Notes: a model not told the origin generated them from the sequence alone. A stretch of 7,385 nt of DNA from an uncultured Bordetella sp. (GCA_937881145.1 CALGFL010000359.1:1-7385); one strand, 5' to 3'; positions 1 to 6,024 are shown, counted from the first letter of the stretch. Translations and numbers: made by a program.

Positions 1-184
1 ATATGCGCCACAGGCCCATGATGGTGCGCAGAGTCGTGGTCTTGCCGGCGCCGTTGCGGCCCAGCAGCATGGTGACCTGCCCTTGCGGCACGATCAGGTC
101 GACGCCGTGCAGGATGTGGTACGCGCCGATGTGCGTGTGCACGCCGCGCAGTTCGAGAAGAGGGGGCATGGCCGAATTACTCAC
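1..184 (-). CDS. livF: Branched-chain amino acid-type ABC transporter ATPase, LivF-like (N-terminal part, runs off the window)
   Basis: This is the first 61 codons of a cytoplasmic ABC ATPase that would pair with the LivG-like protein to power an importer of the branched-chain amino acid (HAAT) class. With the GTG start as residue 1, an A-loop tyrosine is at 22 (in GAYHILHG) and the Walker A motif GRNGAGKT is at 42-49, followed by TTLRTIMGL, typical of LivF. The rest, including the ABC signature and Walker B, lies beyond the left edge. I chose the GTG at 184-182 because it has AAGGGG 5 nt upstream and overlaps the livG stop as GTGA, which suggests translational coupling. The in-frame ATG at 169-167 has no good ribosome-binding site. 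LivF-type identity is strong; the transported substrate is unknown. Confidence 0.9.
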   Translation of the reverse strand, partial: MSNSAMPPLLELRGVHTHIGAYHILHGVDLIVPQGQVTMLLGRNGAGKTTTLRTIMGLWRI

Positions 185-954
185 TGGTGCCCCTTGGCGC
201 TGCGCGCCGTCCCCAGGTAGGCCTGCTGCACGATGTCGGAGGCGATCACTTCGGACGGCTCGCCGTCGGCCATGAGCCGACCGTTGTGCAGGACCACGAT
301 GCGGTCGGCCAGCTCGCGCACCACGTCCATCTTGTGTTCGACGAGCAGGATGATCTTGCCGCTGTCGCGCTTGAGCTGGCGGATCAGGTCGAGCATGACG
401 GGCATATCGTCCACGCTCATGCCCGCCGTGGGCTCGTCCAGCATGTAAACGCGCGGCGACAGGGCCATCAGCATGGCGATCTCCAGCTTGCGCTGGTCGC
501 CGTGCGGCAGGCTGGCGGCAGGCTGGTCGCGGCGGTCCGCAAGCAGCGCGCGCTCGAGCAGGGCATCGGCCTGCTCGAGCAGCGCCCGATCCGTGTCCCA
601 GACGCGCCACAGGCGGATGTGGCGCCAGCTCGCCCCCTGCGCGCGCGACTGCAGGGCCAGGCGTATGTTCTCGTGCACGCTCAAGCGGGGAAACAGCTGC
701 GTGAGCTGGAAGGCGCGGCCCAGCCCGGCGTGCATGCGGGCCGAGGCGCCCAGCGAAGTGAGATCGCGTCCGTCCAGATGAACACTGCCCGTGTCGGCGC
801 GCAACTGTCCCGAGATCAGATTGAAGTACGTCGTCTTGCCGGCGCCGTTGGGACCGACCAACGCGGTCAGCGTGCCGGACTCATACCGGCAGCTGACCCG
901 GTCCACGGCCGTATGGCCGCCGAAACGAATGGTGAGATCGCGGGTTTCCAGCAC
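181..954 (-). CDS. livG: Branched-chain amino acid-type ABC transporter ATPase, LivG-like
   Basis: This is a complete 257-aa cytoplasmic ATPase of the LivG type, the usual partner of LivF in importers using LivH/LivM permeases. Visible motifs are: A-loop aromatic F11; Walker A GPNGAGKT at 34-41; Q-loop glutamine Q83 in GRAFQLTQLF; ABC signature LPHGDQRKLEIA from 149; Walker B RVYMLDEPTAGM from 168 with catalytic E174; and switch histidine H207 in VEHKM. The C-terminal AYLG at 245-248 is typical of LivG. The signature has proline where LSHGDQ is more usual. The start is a GTG at 954-952 without a clear Shine-Dalgarno, only 7 nt after the binding-protein stop, so translation is probably coupled. 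Length is normal. The solute is not determined; LivG-like proteins also serve amide, urea and aromatic-acid importers. Confidence 0.93.
   Translation of the reverse strand: MLETRDLTIRFGGHTAVDRVSCRYESGTLTALVGPNGAGKTTYFNLISGQLRADTGSVHLDGRDLTSLGASARMHAGLGRAFQLTQLFPRLSVHENIRLALQSRAQGASWRHIRLWRVWDTDRALLEQADALLERALLADRRDQPAASLPHGDQRKLEIAMLMALSPRVYMLDEPTAGMSVDDMPVMLDLIRQLKRDSGKIILLVEHKMDVVRELADRIVVLHNGRLMADGEPSEVIASDIVQQAYLGTARSAKGHQ
190..195 (-). promoter_or_regulatory. Shine-Dalgarno site supporting the livF GTG start
   Basis: AAGGGG on the minus strand lies 5 nt before the GTG at 184 and inside the last codons of livG. The alternative ATG, 15 nt further in, is preceded only by AATTCGGCC, which has no purine-rich site. 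This favours the overlapping GTG start. Confidence 0.6.
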
Positions 955-961
955 GTTGCAA

Positions 962-2134
962 TCAGTGTTTGTTGAGGATGGGCACGTCCATCTGGTCAGG
1001 GGTGATCACGCTGACCAGATCCTGCTCGGCCCAGGACAGCGACGGATTGTTCTTGATGCGGAAGTGATACATGCTCTGCATGGCCTGGTGGTCCTGCGGG
1101 CGGAAAGTCATCTTGCCCTTGGGCGTCTCGAAGCTCATGCCTTCCATGGCCTTGATCAGCGTCTCGGTGTCGGACTTGCCGTTCGTCTTTTTCAGCGCTT
1201 GAACGATGGCCAGCGCCGCCGACATGCCGCCGCAGGTGAAGAAGTCGGGCGGCTGGCCGTAGCGCTTCTCGTGCTCGGCCACCAGCCAGTCGTTGATGGG
1301 GTTCTTGGGCATGCCGTAGTAGTAATACGTGGCGCCTTCCATGCCGGGCAGCGACTTCCACGACGCGGTGGCCGGCAGGATATTGCCGCCGGTGGCCAGT
1401 TCGATGCCGTAGCGCTTGGGATCGAGATCGGCGATCTTGAACGGATTGCCCGCGCCGGCCCACAGGATGAAAATGATCTTGCGGCCGGGCTTGTCCTTGA
1501 GCGAATCGAAGAGGCGCTGCGCGCCGGCGGTGAAGTCGGTGGTGTTCACCGGCAGGTATTCTTCGTGGACGATCTTGGCATGCTTGAGCGCGCTCTTGAA
1601 CGCCTTCACGCCGTCGCGGCCGAAGGCGTAGTCCTGCGCCAGCATGGCGATGGACGTGCCTTCCTTGTCGAAGACCGTGGCGTTGGCGATGGCGTCCTGC
1701 GAGGAGTTGCGGGCGGTGCGGAAGATATAGCGGTTCCACTTGGCGCCGGTGATCGAATCGGCGACCGCGGGCTCGACCAGCAGCACTTTCTGGTATTCCT
1801 CGGCGATGGGCAGCATGGCCAGCGCCACGCCGGACGAGGTCGGACCCACGGCGATATCGGCATGGTCGTCGGCATAGGCCGAGGCCAGCTGCGCGCGGCC
1901 CACGTCGGGCTTGCCCTGGTCGTCCTTCTCGATCACGCGGATCTTGCGGCCGTCGATTTCCATCGTGCCGTGGGTCGCGTATTCCAGGCCCATCATCAGG
2001 CCGGTCTGGGTCTGCTTGGCATAGGCTTCGAGCGGGCCGGTCTTGTCATAGACATGGGCGATGATGAAGTCGCCCGCCCAGGCCGGGGCCTGCAACGCAA
2101 AGGTGGCCAGGGCGGCCAGCAGCAATCGTTTCAT
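962..2134 (-). CDS. ABC transporter periplasmic substrate-binding protein (Peripla_BP_6 / LivJ-LivK type)
   Basis: This 390-aa protein is the solute receptor of the importer encoded by the downstream ATPases. It begins with a clear Sec signal peptide: basic MKR, a hydrophobic core LLLAALATFAL, and a probable cleavage after APAWA at residue 20. The mature protein starts GDFIIAHVYDKTG, like other type I periplasmic binding proteins of the branched-chain amino acid class. Family-like segments follow: a DDQGKP stretch at 71-76, VGPTSSG at 96-102, the RTARNSSQD hinge-region stretch near 139-147, YAFGRDG at 169-175, and a C-terminal RPQDHQAMQSMY at 345-356. I chose the ATG at 2134 because AAGGAG lies 6 nt upstream and the signal peptide starts there; an ATG 27 nt further up would spoil the signal peptide. 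The ligand cannot be inferred; relatives bind amino acids, amides or aromatic acids. Confidence 0.93.
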   Translation of the reverse strand: MKRLLLAALATFALQAPAWAGDFIIAHVYDKTGPLEAYAKQTQTGLMMGLEYATHGTMEIDGRKIRVIEKDDQGKPDVGRAQLASAYADDHADIAVGPTSSGVALAMLPIAEEYQKVLLVEPAVADSITGAKWNRYIFRTARNSSQDAIANATVFDKEGTSIAMLAQDYAFGRDGVKAFKSALKHAKIVHEEYLPVNTTDFTAGAQRLFDSLKDKPGRKIIFILWAGAGNPFKIADLDPKRYGIELATGGNILPATASWKSLPGMEGATYYYYGMPKNPINDWLVAEHEKRYGQPPDFFTCGGMSAALAIVQALKKTNGKSDTETLIKAMEGMSFETPKGKMTFRPQDHQAMQSMYHFRIKNNPSLSWAEQDLVSVITPDQMDVPILNKH

Positions 2135-2140
2135 GTGTGT

Positions 2141-2146
2141 CTCCTT
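2141..2146 (-). promoter_or_regulatory. Shine-Dalgarno site fixing the binding-protein start
   Basis: AAGGAG on the minus strand lies 6 nt before the ATG at 2134, in the 23-nt gap after the hydrolase stop. It decides between this ATG and an in-frame ATG at 2161, which overlaps the hydrolase stop region. Confidence 0.75.
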
Positions 2147-2157
2147 CGTGGCGCTTT

Positions 2158-3045
2158 TCAAAGTTCGCCGGGTCGAGCCAGGAAATCGGCCACGGCGTTG
2201 ATCTGAGGGGGAACGTTCAAGGCCGGCGCGTGGCCGCAGTCATCGAAGTCGACGCGCGCCGCGCGCGGGCCGCGCTGCGTCATCGCGGCGGCCACGGCTT
2301 CGGGCAGCAGGTCGGACTGCGCGCCGCGCAGCAGCAGCACCGGCAGCCGCAGCGAGTCGTATTCTTCCCAACGGTCGTAGTCGCGCGGGTGATGGCGGAA
2401 CTGGCCGGCGATAGCCGGGTCGTAGTGCAGTGTGACGCGGCCGTCGGGCAGGCGGCGCGTCGAGGTTTCCGTCATGCGCCGCCACTGCGCGTCGCTCTGC
2501 CAGCCGTAGGGGCGATAGGCCTGTCGCATCCAGGCTTCCAGCTCGGTCACGGTATCGAAGACGGGCGGGTTGCCCACATAGGTGACGATGCGCTCCACGG
2601 CGGCTGCGGGCAGCTCGGGGCCGATATCGTTGAGCGCCAGGTGCGAGATCCGGCCGCGCAGCGTGGTGGCGGCGGCGACCAGCCCGATGGCGCCTCCCAT
2701 GGAAGTGCCGACCCAGCGCAGTTGCGCGAGGTCCAGCGCATCGGCCAGGGCGGCGGCCAGGCGGGCATAGGTGTCCAGGCGATAGTCCGCGACGGGGTCG
2801 GGGCTCCATTGCGACAGGCCGCGGCCGATCGTATCGGGGCAAATGACGCGATAGCGCGCGGCCAATACCCGCGCCAGATCGTCGAAGTCGCGCCCGGTGC
2901 GAGCCAGGCCGTGCCAAAGGACGACGGGAGGCGCCCAGGCCGAACCCCACTCGACACAGTGCAGCTCCCGGCCCAGGCAGTCGACATAGCGGGAAACCGG
3001 CTCTGCACAGGCCGCCGCTGTTGCGAAGGTGGAATCGTCGCGCAT
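2158..3045 (-). CDS. Alpha/beta-fold hydrolase
   Basis: This 295-aa soluble enzyme of the alpha/beta-hydrolase superfamily has no signal peptide, so it is probably cytoplasmic. Landmarks are: oxyanion-hole segment VVLWHGLART with H45-G46; the strand and turn VICPDTIGRG at 67-76; nucleophile elbow GTSMGG with S115; candidate acid D245 in RGAQSDLL; and catalytic histidine H272 in DDCGHAPAL. The triad therefore appears intact. A lid-like helical insertion lies at about 145-225. The fold does not give the substrate; esters, lactones, amides and ring-cleavage C-C bonds are all possible. It is the first gene of the transporter operon, 23 nt ahead of the binding protein, so it may act on the imported compound. 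The ATG at 3045 follows GGAAGGAGA closely and is well supported. Confidence 0.92.
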   Translation of the reverse strand: MRDDSTFATAAACAEPVSRYVDCLGRELHCVEWGSAWAPPVVLWHGLARTGRDFDDLARVLAARYRVICPDTIGRGLSQWSPDPVADYRLDTYARLAAALADALDLAQLRWVGTSMGGAIGLVAAATTLRGRISHLALNDIGPELPAAAVERIVTYVGNPPVFDTVTELEAWMRQAYRPYGWQSDAQWRRMTETSTRRLPDGRVTLHYDPAIAGQFRHHPRDYDRWEEYDSLRLPVLLLRGAQSDLLPEAVAAAMTQRGPRAARVDFDDCGHAPALNVPPQINAVADFLARPGEL

Positions 3046-3104
3046 GGTCTCCTTCCCCGTACCTGGGTCTGCGCCCGGCGTTATAGTTGTCAGCGTTTCG
3101 TCCG

Positions 3105-3134
3105 ACTATAGGCGCGCGGAAAATCCGCGCGCAA
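3105..3134 (-). promoter_or_regulatory. Predicted sigma-70 promoter of the hydrolase-transporter operon
   Basis: On the minus strand TTGCGC (3134-3129) and TATAGT (3110-3105) are separated by 18 nt, giving a plausible -35/-10 pair with a start site near 3098 and a leader of about 50 nt before the hydrolase ATG. A second A/T-rich box, TATAAC, lies at 3085-3080 without a good -35. No convincing promoter was found for the divergent regulator gene in the same 178-bp gap. Confidence 0.55.
3112..3132. repeat. Perfect inverted repeat, candidate operator in the divergent promoter region
   Basis: The arms GCGCGCGGA (3112-3120) and TCCGCGCGC (3124-3132) are perfect 9-bp complements around AAA. The repeat fills the spacer between the predicted -10 and -35 of the hydrolase operon and overlaps the -35. 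A dyad here could let a bound regulator block or reshape the promoter. The adjacent AraC-family regulator is one candidate, but AraC proteins usually prefer direct repeats, so another repressor is equally possible. Confidence 0.6.
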
Positions 3135-3223
3135 CACATACCCACGCCAGGTGCGGACTGAGTCAACAGAATGTAGAGCCTGGGTAAAAATCCGGGTGGC
3201 GCAGTTCCCCAGGAGACATCGCC

Positions 3224-4204
3224 ATGACAGCAAGGGGTTCCGGGCATCAGGCCCTGGGCGGCGCGCGGGATGGCGGGCCGCAAGGCTACGAGCAGTGGCG
3301 CCAGACGCTGAGCGACGCGTTCGGGCCGTTCGAGGTGCACCGCGGCTCGTCGGCCGACGCGTTCGCCGGCAGCGTGCAGTACGTGCGCCGCGCGGGGTTC
3401 CAGTTCAACGACCTGCACTACCAGGGCCAGCAGATCGAGCGCACCTCGCACAATGTGGCGCGGCTGTCGCAGGAGTTCTACACCTTTGGCCTGCCGTTGA
3501 CCGGACCCCTGGAGGTTTCCCGCTCGGGGCGGCAGTTCCAGGTCGAGCCCGGCTGCGTCTATCTGATGAACCAGAGCGCGCCCTACCGCGCCGCGGCGCA
3601 GGGCGCGCAGGGCTACCGCAGCCTGAGCGTCTCGTTTCCCCGTGAAGCGTTGGAGCGGCGCCACGCGCGCATCGAACCCTTCTACAAGCTGCTCATCGGC
3701 GACGGGTCGCCGCGCGGAGCCATGCTGGCGCAATACCTGGAGCAGCTATTCAAGGGCCTGGGAGACTGGTCCGACGCCGAAGTGGCCGAACTGGGCGAGC
3801 GCCTGATCGACCTGATCGTGCTGTTCCTGGTCGAACCCGGCCGGGCCCAGGCCTCGGAGGCCGACAGCAGCGTCACGCTGGCCCATCGCGAGCGCATCGA
3901 GTCCTACATCAAGCGCCACCTGGGCGATCCGAATCTGCGGCCCGAAGCCATTGCCCAGGCCTGCGGCATTTCGCCGAGCTACCTGCATCGGATCTTTCAG
4001 GGTGTGGGGGTGGAGGCGTATCTCTACGAGCAGCGCCTCTTGTATTGTCGCGACCTGCTTGCCAGTCCGCGCCACGCGCACCGCGGCATCGCGGAACTGG
4101 CCTACCAGGCGGGGTTCGTTCACCCCTCGCATTTCAGCCGTCTGTTCAAGCGCCGGTTCGGCGCTTCGGCGCGGGCCTTCCGCGCCGACCGCGCATCGGA
4201 CTGA
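3224..4204 (+). CDS. AraC/XylS-family transcriptional regulator
   Basis: This 326-aa regulator has an N-terminal sensing domain and a C-terminal DNA-binding domain. The N-terminal part (about 22-210; YEQWRQTLSDAFGPFEV near its start) resembles the AraC-binding-like domain common in regulators of aromatic or aldehyde breakdown. The C-terminal part (about 220-322) has two helix-turn-helix units: EAIAQACGISPSYLHRIFQ at 241-259, and one around AELAYQAGFVHPSHFSRLFKRRFG at 290-313. The usual G-x-S-P-x-x-Y/F-R ending is altered to GASARAFR. AGGAG lies 8 nt before the ATG. It is divergent from the hydrolase-transporter operon and convergent with the aldehyde dehydrogenase, so it probably controls one or both. 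Whether it activates or represses, and its effector, cannot be told. Confidence 0.93.
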   Translation: MTARGSGHQALGGARDGGPQGYEQWRQTLSDAFGPFEVHRGSSADAFAGSVQYVRRAGFQFNDLHYQGQQIERTSHNVARLSQEFYTFGLPLTGPLEVSRSGRQFQVEPGCVYLMNQSAPYRAAAQGAQGYRSLSVSFPREALERRHARIEPFYKLLIGDGSPRGAMLAQYLEQLFKGLGDWSDAEVAELGERLIDLIVLFLVEPGRAQASEADSSVTLAHRERIESYIKRHLGDPNLRPEAIAQACGISPSYLHRIFQGVGVEAYLYEQRLLYCRDLLASPRHAHRGIAELAYQAGFVHPSHFSRLFKRRFGASARAFRADRASD

Positions 4205-4223
4205 CGGTCGCCAGTCCGATGCG
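4192..4223. terminator. Hairpin between convergent genes, probable bidirectional terminator
   Basis: CGCATCGGACTG (4192-4203) and CAGTCCGATGCG (4212-4223) are perfect 12-bp complements around an 8-nt loop. The left arm covers the last codons of the regulator and part of its TGA stop; the right arm ends 8 bp before the dehydrogenase stop. The position between convergent genes supports termination or 3'-end protection in both directions. There is no T-tract on either side, so it is not a classical intrinsic terminator. Confidence 0.6.
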
Positions 4224-4231
4224 GCGCACGC

Positions 4232-5659
4232 TCAGATGTGCGTGATGAACTTGGTCACCAGGTAACCGTCGAACATCTCGGTGCCGCCTTCGCTGCCGAT
4301 GCCGCTGTCCTTCACGCCGCCGAAGGGCGTTTCGGCCAGCGCGCTGCCGAAGTGGTTGATGTTGACCATGCCGGCCTCGATGCCGTTGGACACCTTGGTG
4401 GCCGTCTGCAGCGAGTTGGTGAACACATAGGACGACAGGCCGAAAGGCAGGCTGTTGGCGCGCTTGAGCACTTCTTCCATATCGGTGAAGGGCACCACCG
4501 GCGCGATCGGGCCGAAGGGCTCTTCGGTCATCAGCATCGCGTCGTCGGGCAGGTCGGTGATTACGGTCGGGTTGAAGAAGAAGCCCTTGCCCTTGGGCGC
4601 GTCGCCGCCCAGCACGACCTTGCCGCCGCGCTTGACCGAGTCTTCGACGAAGCGCTCGATGGCCGGAACGCGGCGCTCGTGCGCCAGCGGGCCCATGTCG
4701 GTGCCGGCTTGCAGGCCGTCGCCCACCTTGATGCCCTTGAGCACGTCGGTGAACTTGGCCAGGAATTTGTCGTAGGCGCCCTTTTGCACATAGAAGCGGG
4801 TGGGCGACACGCAGACCTGGCCGGCGTTGCGGACTTTGAACTTGGCCAGCATGGTGGCGGCGCGGTCGATGTCCGCGTCGTCGAACACCATCACGGGCGA
4901 GTGGCCGCCCAGTTCCCAGGTGCCGCGCTTCATGTACTGGCCGGCCAGCGCCGCCAGCTGCTTGCCGACCGGCACGGAGCCGGTGAAGCTGACCTTGCGC
5001 ACGATGGGCGAGCGGATCAGGTAATCCGAGACTTCCGCCGGTTTGCCCCAGACGATGTTCAGGCAGCCCTTGGGCAGGCCGGCTTCGTGGAACATTCGGG
5101 CGATCGCCATGATGGCGCTGGGCGAGTCTTCCGGGCCCTTGAGGACAATGGTGCAGCCCGAGGCGATCGCGGCGGCGACCTTGCGGATAGCCTGGTTGTA
5201 GGGGAAGTTCCAGGGCGTGAAGGCGGCGCAGACGCCGACCGGCTCGCGCACGACGATCTGGCGCGCGTCGGGGTTGCGCGGCGGGATCACGCGGCCGTAG
5301 AGGCGACGGCATTCTTCGGCGGCCCAGTCCAGGTGCTCGGAGCAGGACACGATTTCGCCGACGGACTCGGCCAGCGGCTTGCCCTGGTCCAGGGTCATGT
5401 TGCGGCCGATCTCCTTGGCATTGGCGCGGGCCAGTTCGGCGACCTTGCGCAGGATGGCCGAGCGGTCCATGGGCGAGGAGCGCTTCCAGGATTCGAAGGC
5501 GCGCTGGGCCGATTCCAGGGCGTGGTCCAGGTCGGCCTGGGTGGCGTGGGGCAGCTGGCCCAGGACTTCCTGGGTGGCGGGATTGACGACGTCTTCGGTC
5601 TTGCGGCCGTCGCCGCCGATGAATTCGCCGTTGATATAGAGGGCTAGGGATTCGTACAT
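4232..5659 (-). CDS. NAD(P)-dependent aldehyde dehydrogenase, succinate-semialdehyde dehydrogenase-like
   Basis: This 475-aa cytoplasmic enzyme of the aldehyde dehydrogenase superfamily oxidises an aldehyde to an acid with NAD(P)+. Catalytic features are complete: PWNFP with N151; cofactor-binding K174 in IVLKGPE; FTGS at 225-228; general base E249 in WELGGHSP; nucleophile C283 in [12 protein letters not shown]; and EEPFGP from 379 with E380. Overall it resembles GabD-like succinate-semialdehyde dehydrogenases, and a ketoglutarate-semialdehyde or related role is also possible. Many GabD proteins have a second cysteine two residues after the nucleophile; here it is serine (S285). I chose the ATG at 5659, where the protein starts [13 protein letters not shown] like relatives. 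The nearest Shine-Dalgarno, GGAG, is 12 nt away, which is long. It converges with the AraC-type regulator and is head-to-head with the rplN operon. Confidence 0.93.
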   Translation of the reverse strand: MYESLALYINGEFIGGDGRKTEDVVNPATQEVLGQLPHATQADLDHALESAQRAFESWKRSSPMDRSAILRKVAELARANAKEIGRNMTLDQGKPLAESVGEIVSCSEHLDWAAEECRRLYGRVIPPRNPDARQIVVREPVGVCAAFTPWNFPYNQAIRKVAAAIASGCTIVLKGPEDSPSAIMAIARMFHEAGLPKGCLNIVWGKPAEVSDYLIRSPIVRKVSFTGSVPVGKQLAALAGQYMKRGTWELGGHSPVMVFDDADIDRAATMLAKFKVRNAGQVCVSPTRFYVQKGAYDKFLAKFTDVLKGIKVGDGLQAGTDMGPLAHERRVPAIERFVEDSVKRGGKVVLGGDAPKGKGFFFNPTVITDLPDDAMLMTEEPFGPIAPVVPFTDMEEVLKRANSLPFGLSSYVFTNSLQTATKVSNGIEAGMVNINHFGSALAETPFGGVKDSGIGSEGGTEMFDGYLVTKFITHI

Positions 5660-5687
5660 GATGCGATCGGGCTCCAAAAAATGGGGG

Positions 5688-5714
5688 GCGAACACCGCAA
5701 AGTCGCGTGTTCGC
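5688..5714. repeat. Inverted repeat upstream of the aldehyde dehydrogenase, possible operator or leader hairpin
   Basis: GCGAACAC (5688-5695) and GTGTTCGC (5707-5714) are perfect 8-bp complements around an 11-nt centre. The repeat lies 29-55 nt upstream of the dehydrogenase ATG, where a regulator could bind or the mRNA leader could fold. No clear promoter for the dehydrogenase was found around it. Confidence 0.45.
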
Positions 5715-5744
5715 GGCCGGGCACCTACCAGTCTAAACCACATG

Positions 5745-5760
5745 GCAAGAAAGTACTTGC
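5745..5760. repeat. Imperfect dyad overlapping the -35 of the spc promoter
   Basis: GCAAG (5745-5749) and CTTGC (5756-5760) flank 6 nt, and the centre contains the palindrome AAGTACTT (5751-5758). It overlaps the -35 hexamer of the ribosomal operon and lies upstream of the divergent dehydrogenase. It is short, so chance is a real alternative. Confidence 0.3.
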
Positions 5761-5786
5761 GTAAACCCTGAAAGGCGCGCTAGAAT
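5757..5786 (+). promoter_or_regulatory. Predicted sigma-70 promoter of the spc ribosomal-protein operon
   Basis: TTGCGT (5757-5762) and TAGAAT (5781-5786) are separated by 18 nt, with a predicted start near 5793. The GCGC just before the -10 is the kind of GC-rich stretch that often marks growth-regulated promoters. It is the best plus-strand promoter in the 365-bp gap before rplN and supports independent transcription of the spc genes. Confidence 0.65.
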
Positions 5787-5792
5787 GCTTAG

Positions 5793-5820
5793 CTCTTTCC
5801 CCAAAAAGTTGGGAAAAGGG
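5793..5820 (+). other. Hairpin at the predicted transcript 5' end
   Basis: 5793-5804 pairs with 5809-5820 around the loop AAAG. The 12 pairs include one T-G wobble and one C-A mismatch. If transcription starts near 5793 the mRNA would begin in this stem, which could protect its 5' end. Confidence 0.45.
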
Positions 5821-5829
5821 TGTGTGAGA

Positions 5830-5866
5830 AAGCTGGCGCCGGTGCGAGTGATTGCGCCAACAGCTT
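5830..5866 (+). other. Second leader hairpin
   Basis: AAGCTGGCGC (5830-5839) pairs with GCGCC (5854-5858) plus AGCTT (5862-5866), with a 3-nt bulge on the right side and a 14-nt loop. It is stable on paper (10 pairs, mostly GC). Confidence 0.45.
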
Positions 5867-5967
5867 GAAAACACGGGAAATTCCGCAAGATTTCAACCCG
5901 GGTTGCTGGGGCGGTGAAAATCGCGCCAGGGGCCCTACGGGACCAAAACTGGCTGGAATGAGCAAGC

Positions 5968-5991
5968 CCGCTTTTTAAATGAAGCGGTTTT
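5968..5991 (+). terminator. Attenuator-like hairpin just upstream of rplN
   Basis: CCGCTT (5968-5973) and AAGCGG (5982-5987) are perfect complements around an 8-nt loop and are followed by TTTT (5988-5991). It ends 33 nt before rplN. The stem is short for a strong intrinsic terminator, so it would act, if at all, as a partial or conditional one. Confidence 0.35.
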
Positions 5992-6024
5992 GTGCAGTTC
6001 AGCTAAGTTGGAACAGGAAAAATC

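Larger units (their letters stand above)
5793..6024 (+). promoter_or_regulatory. Structured 5' leader of the rplN-rplX-rplE-rpsN operon
   Basis: About 230 nt separate the predicted start site from the rplN ATG, much longer than needed for a ribosome-binding site. The leader contains, in order: a 12-pair hairpin at its very 5' end (5793-5820); a second hairpin (5830-5866); a 12-bp palindrome CAACCCGGGTTG (5894-5905), flanked by the nearly complementary GATTTCA and TGAAAATC; and a hairpin followed by T residues (5968-5991). The Shine-Dalgarno AGGA (6015-6018) lies 6 nt before the ATG. This layout suggests control by RNA structure, perhaps by a ribosomal protein, but no known regulatory RNA family was recognised. 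Confidence 0.5.

Noticed and set aside
2135..2161. Longer start for the binding protein at the ATG at 2161
   Set aside because: The nine extra residues precede the signal peptide and overlap the hydrolase stop, while the ATG at 2134 has an ideal Shine-Dalgarno.
791..2206. 471-codon plus-strand open frame opposite the binding-protein gene
   Set aside because: It is antisense to a gene with signal peptide, Shine-Dalgarno and family motifs. Its translation is low-complexity, rich in G, R, H and A, as expected from a shadow frame in GC-rich DNA.
3087..3112. Plus-strand promoter for the regulator from TTGTCA (3087) and TATAGG (3107)
   Set aside because: The spacing is only 14 nt, too short for sigma-70. 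No better plus-strand pair was seen, so no promoter is called for the regulator.
2240..3733. 497-codon minus-strand open frame crossing the hydrolase, the intergenic promoter and part of the regulator gene
   Set aside because: It overlaps two well-supported genes and a promoter region, and its product is arginine- and proline-rich without domain features.
4238..5647. 469-codon plus-strand open frame opposite the aldehyde dehydrogenase
   Set aside because: It mirrors the dehydrogenase codons and has no recognisable motif or ribosome-binding site. The opposite strand carries a complete catalytic set.
5660..5743. 28-codon N-terminal extension of the aldehyde dehydrogenase from an ATG at 5743
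   Set aside because: The extension does not resemble the family, whose members start near MYESLALYI, and it covers intergenic dyad sequence.
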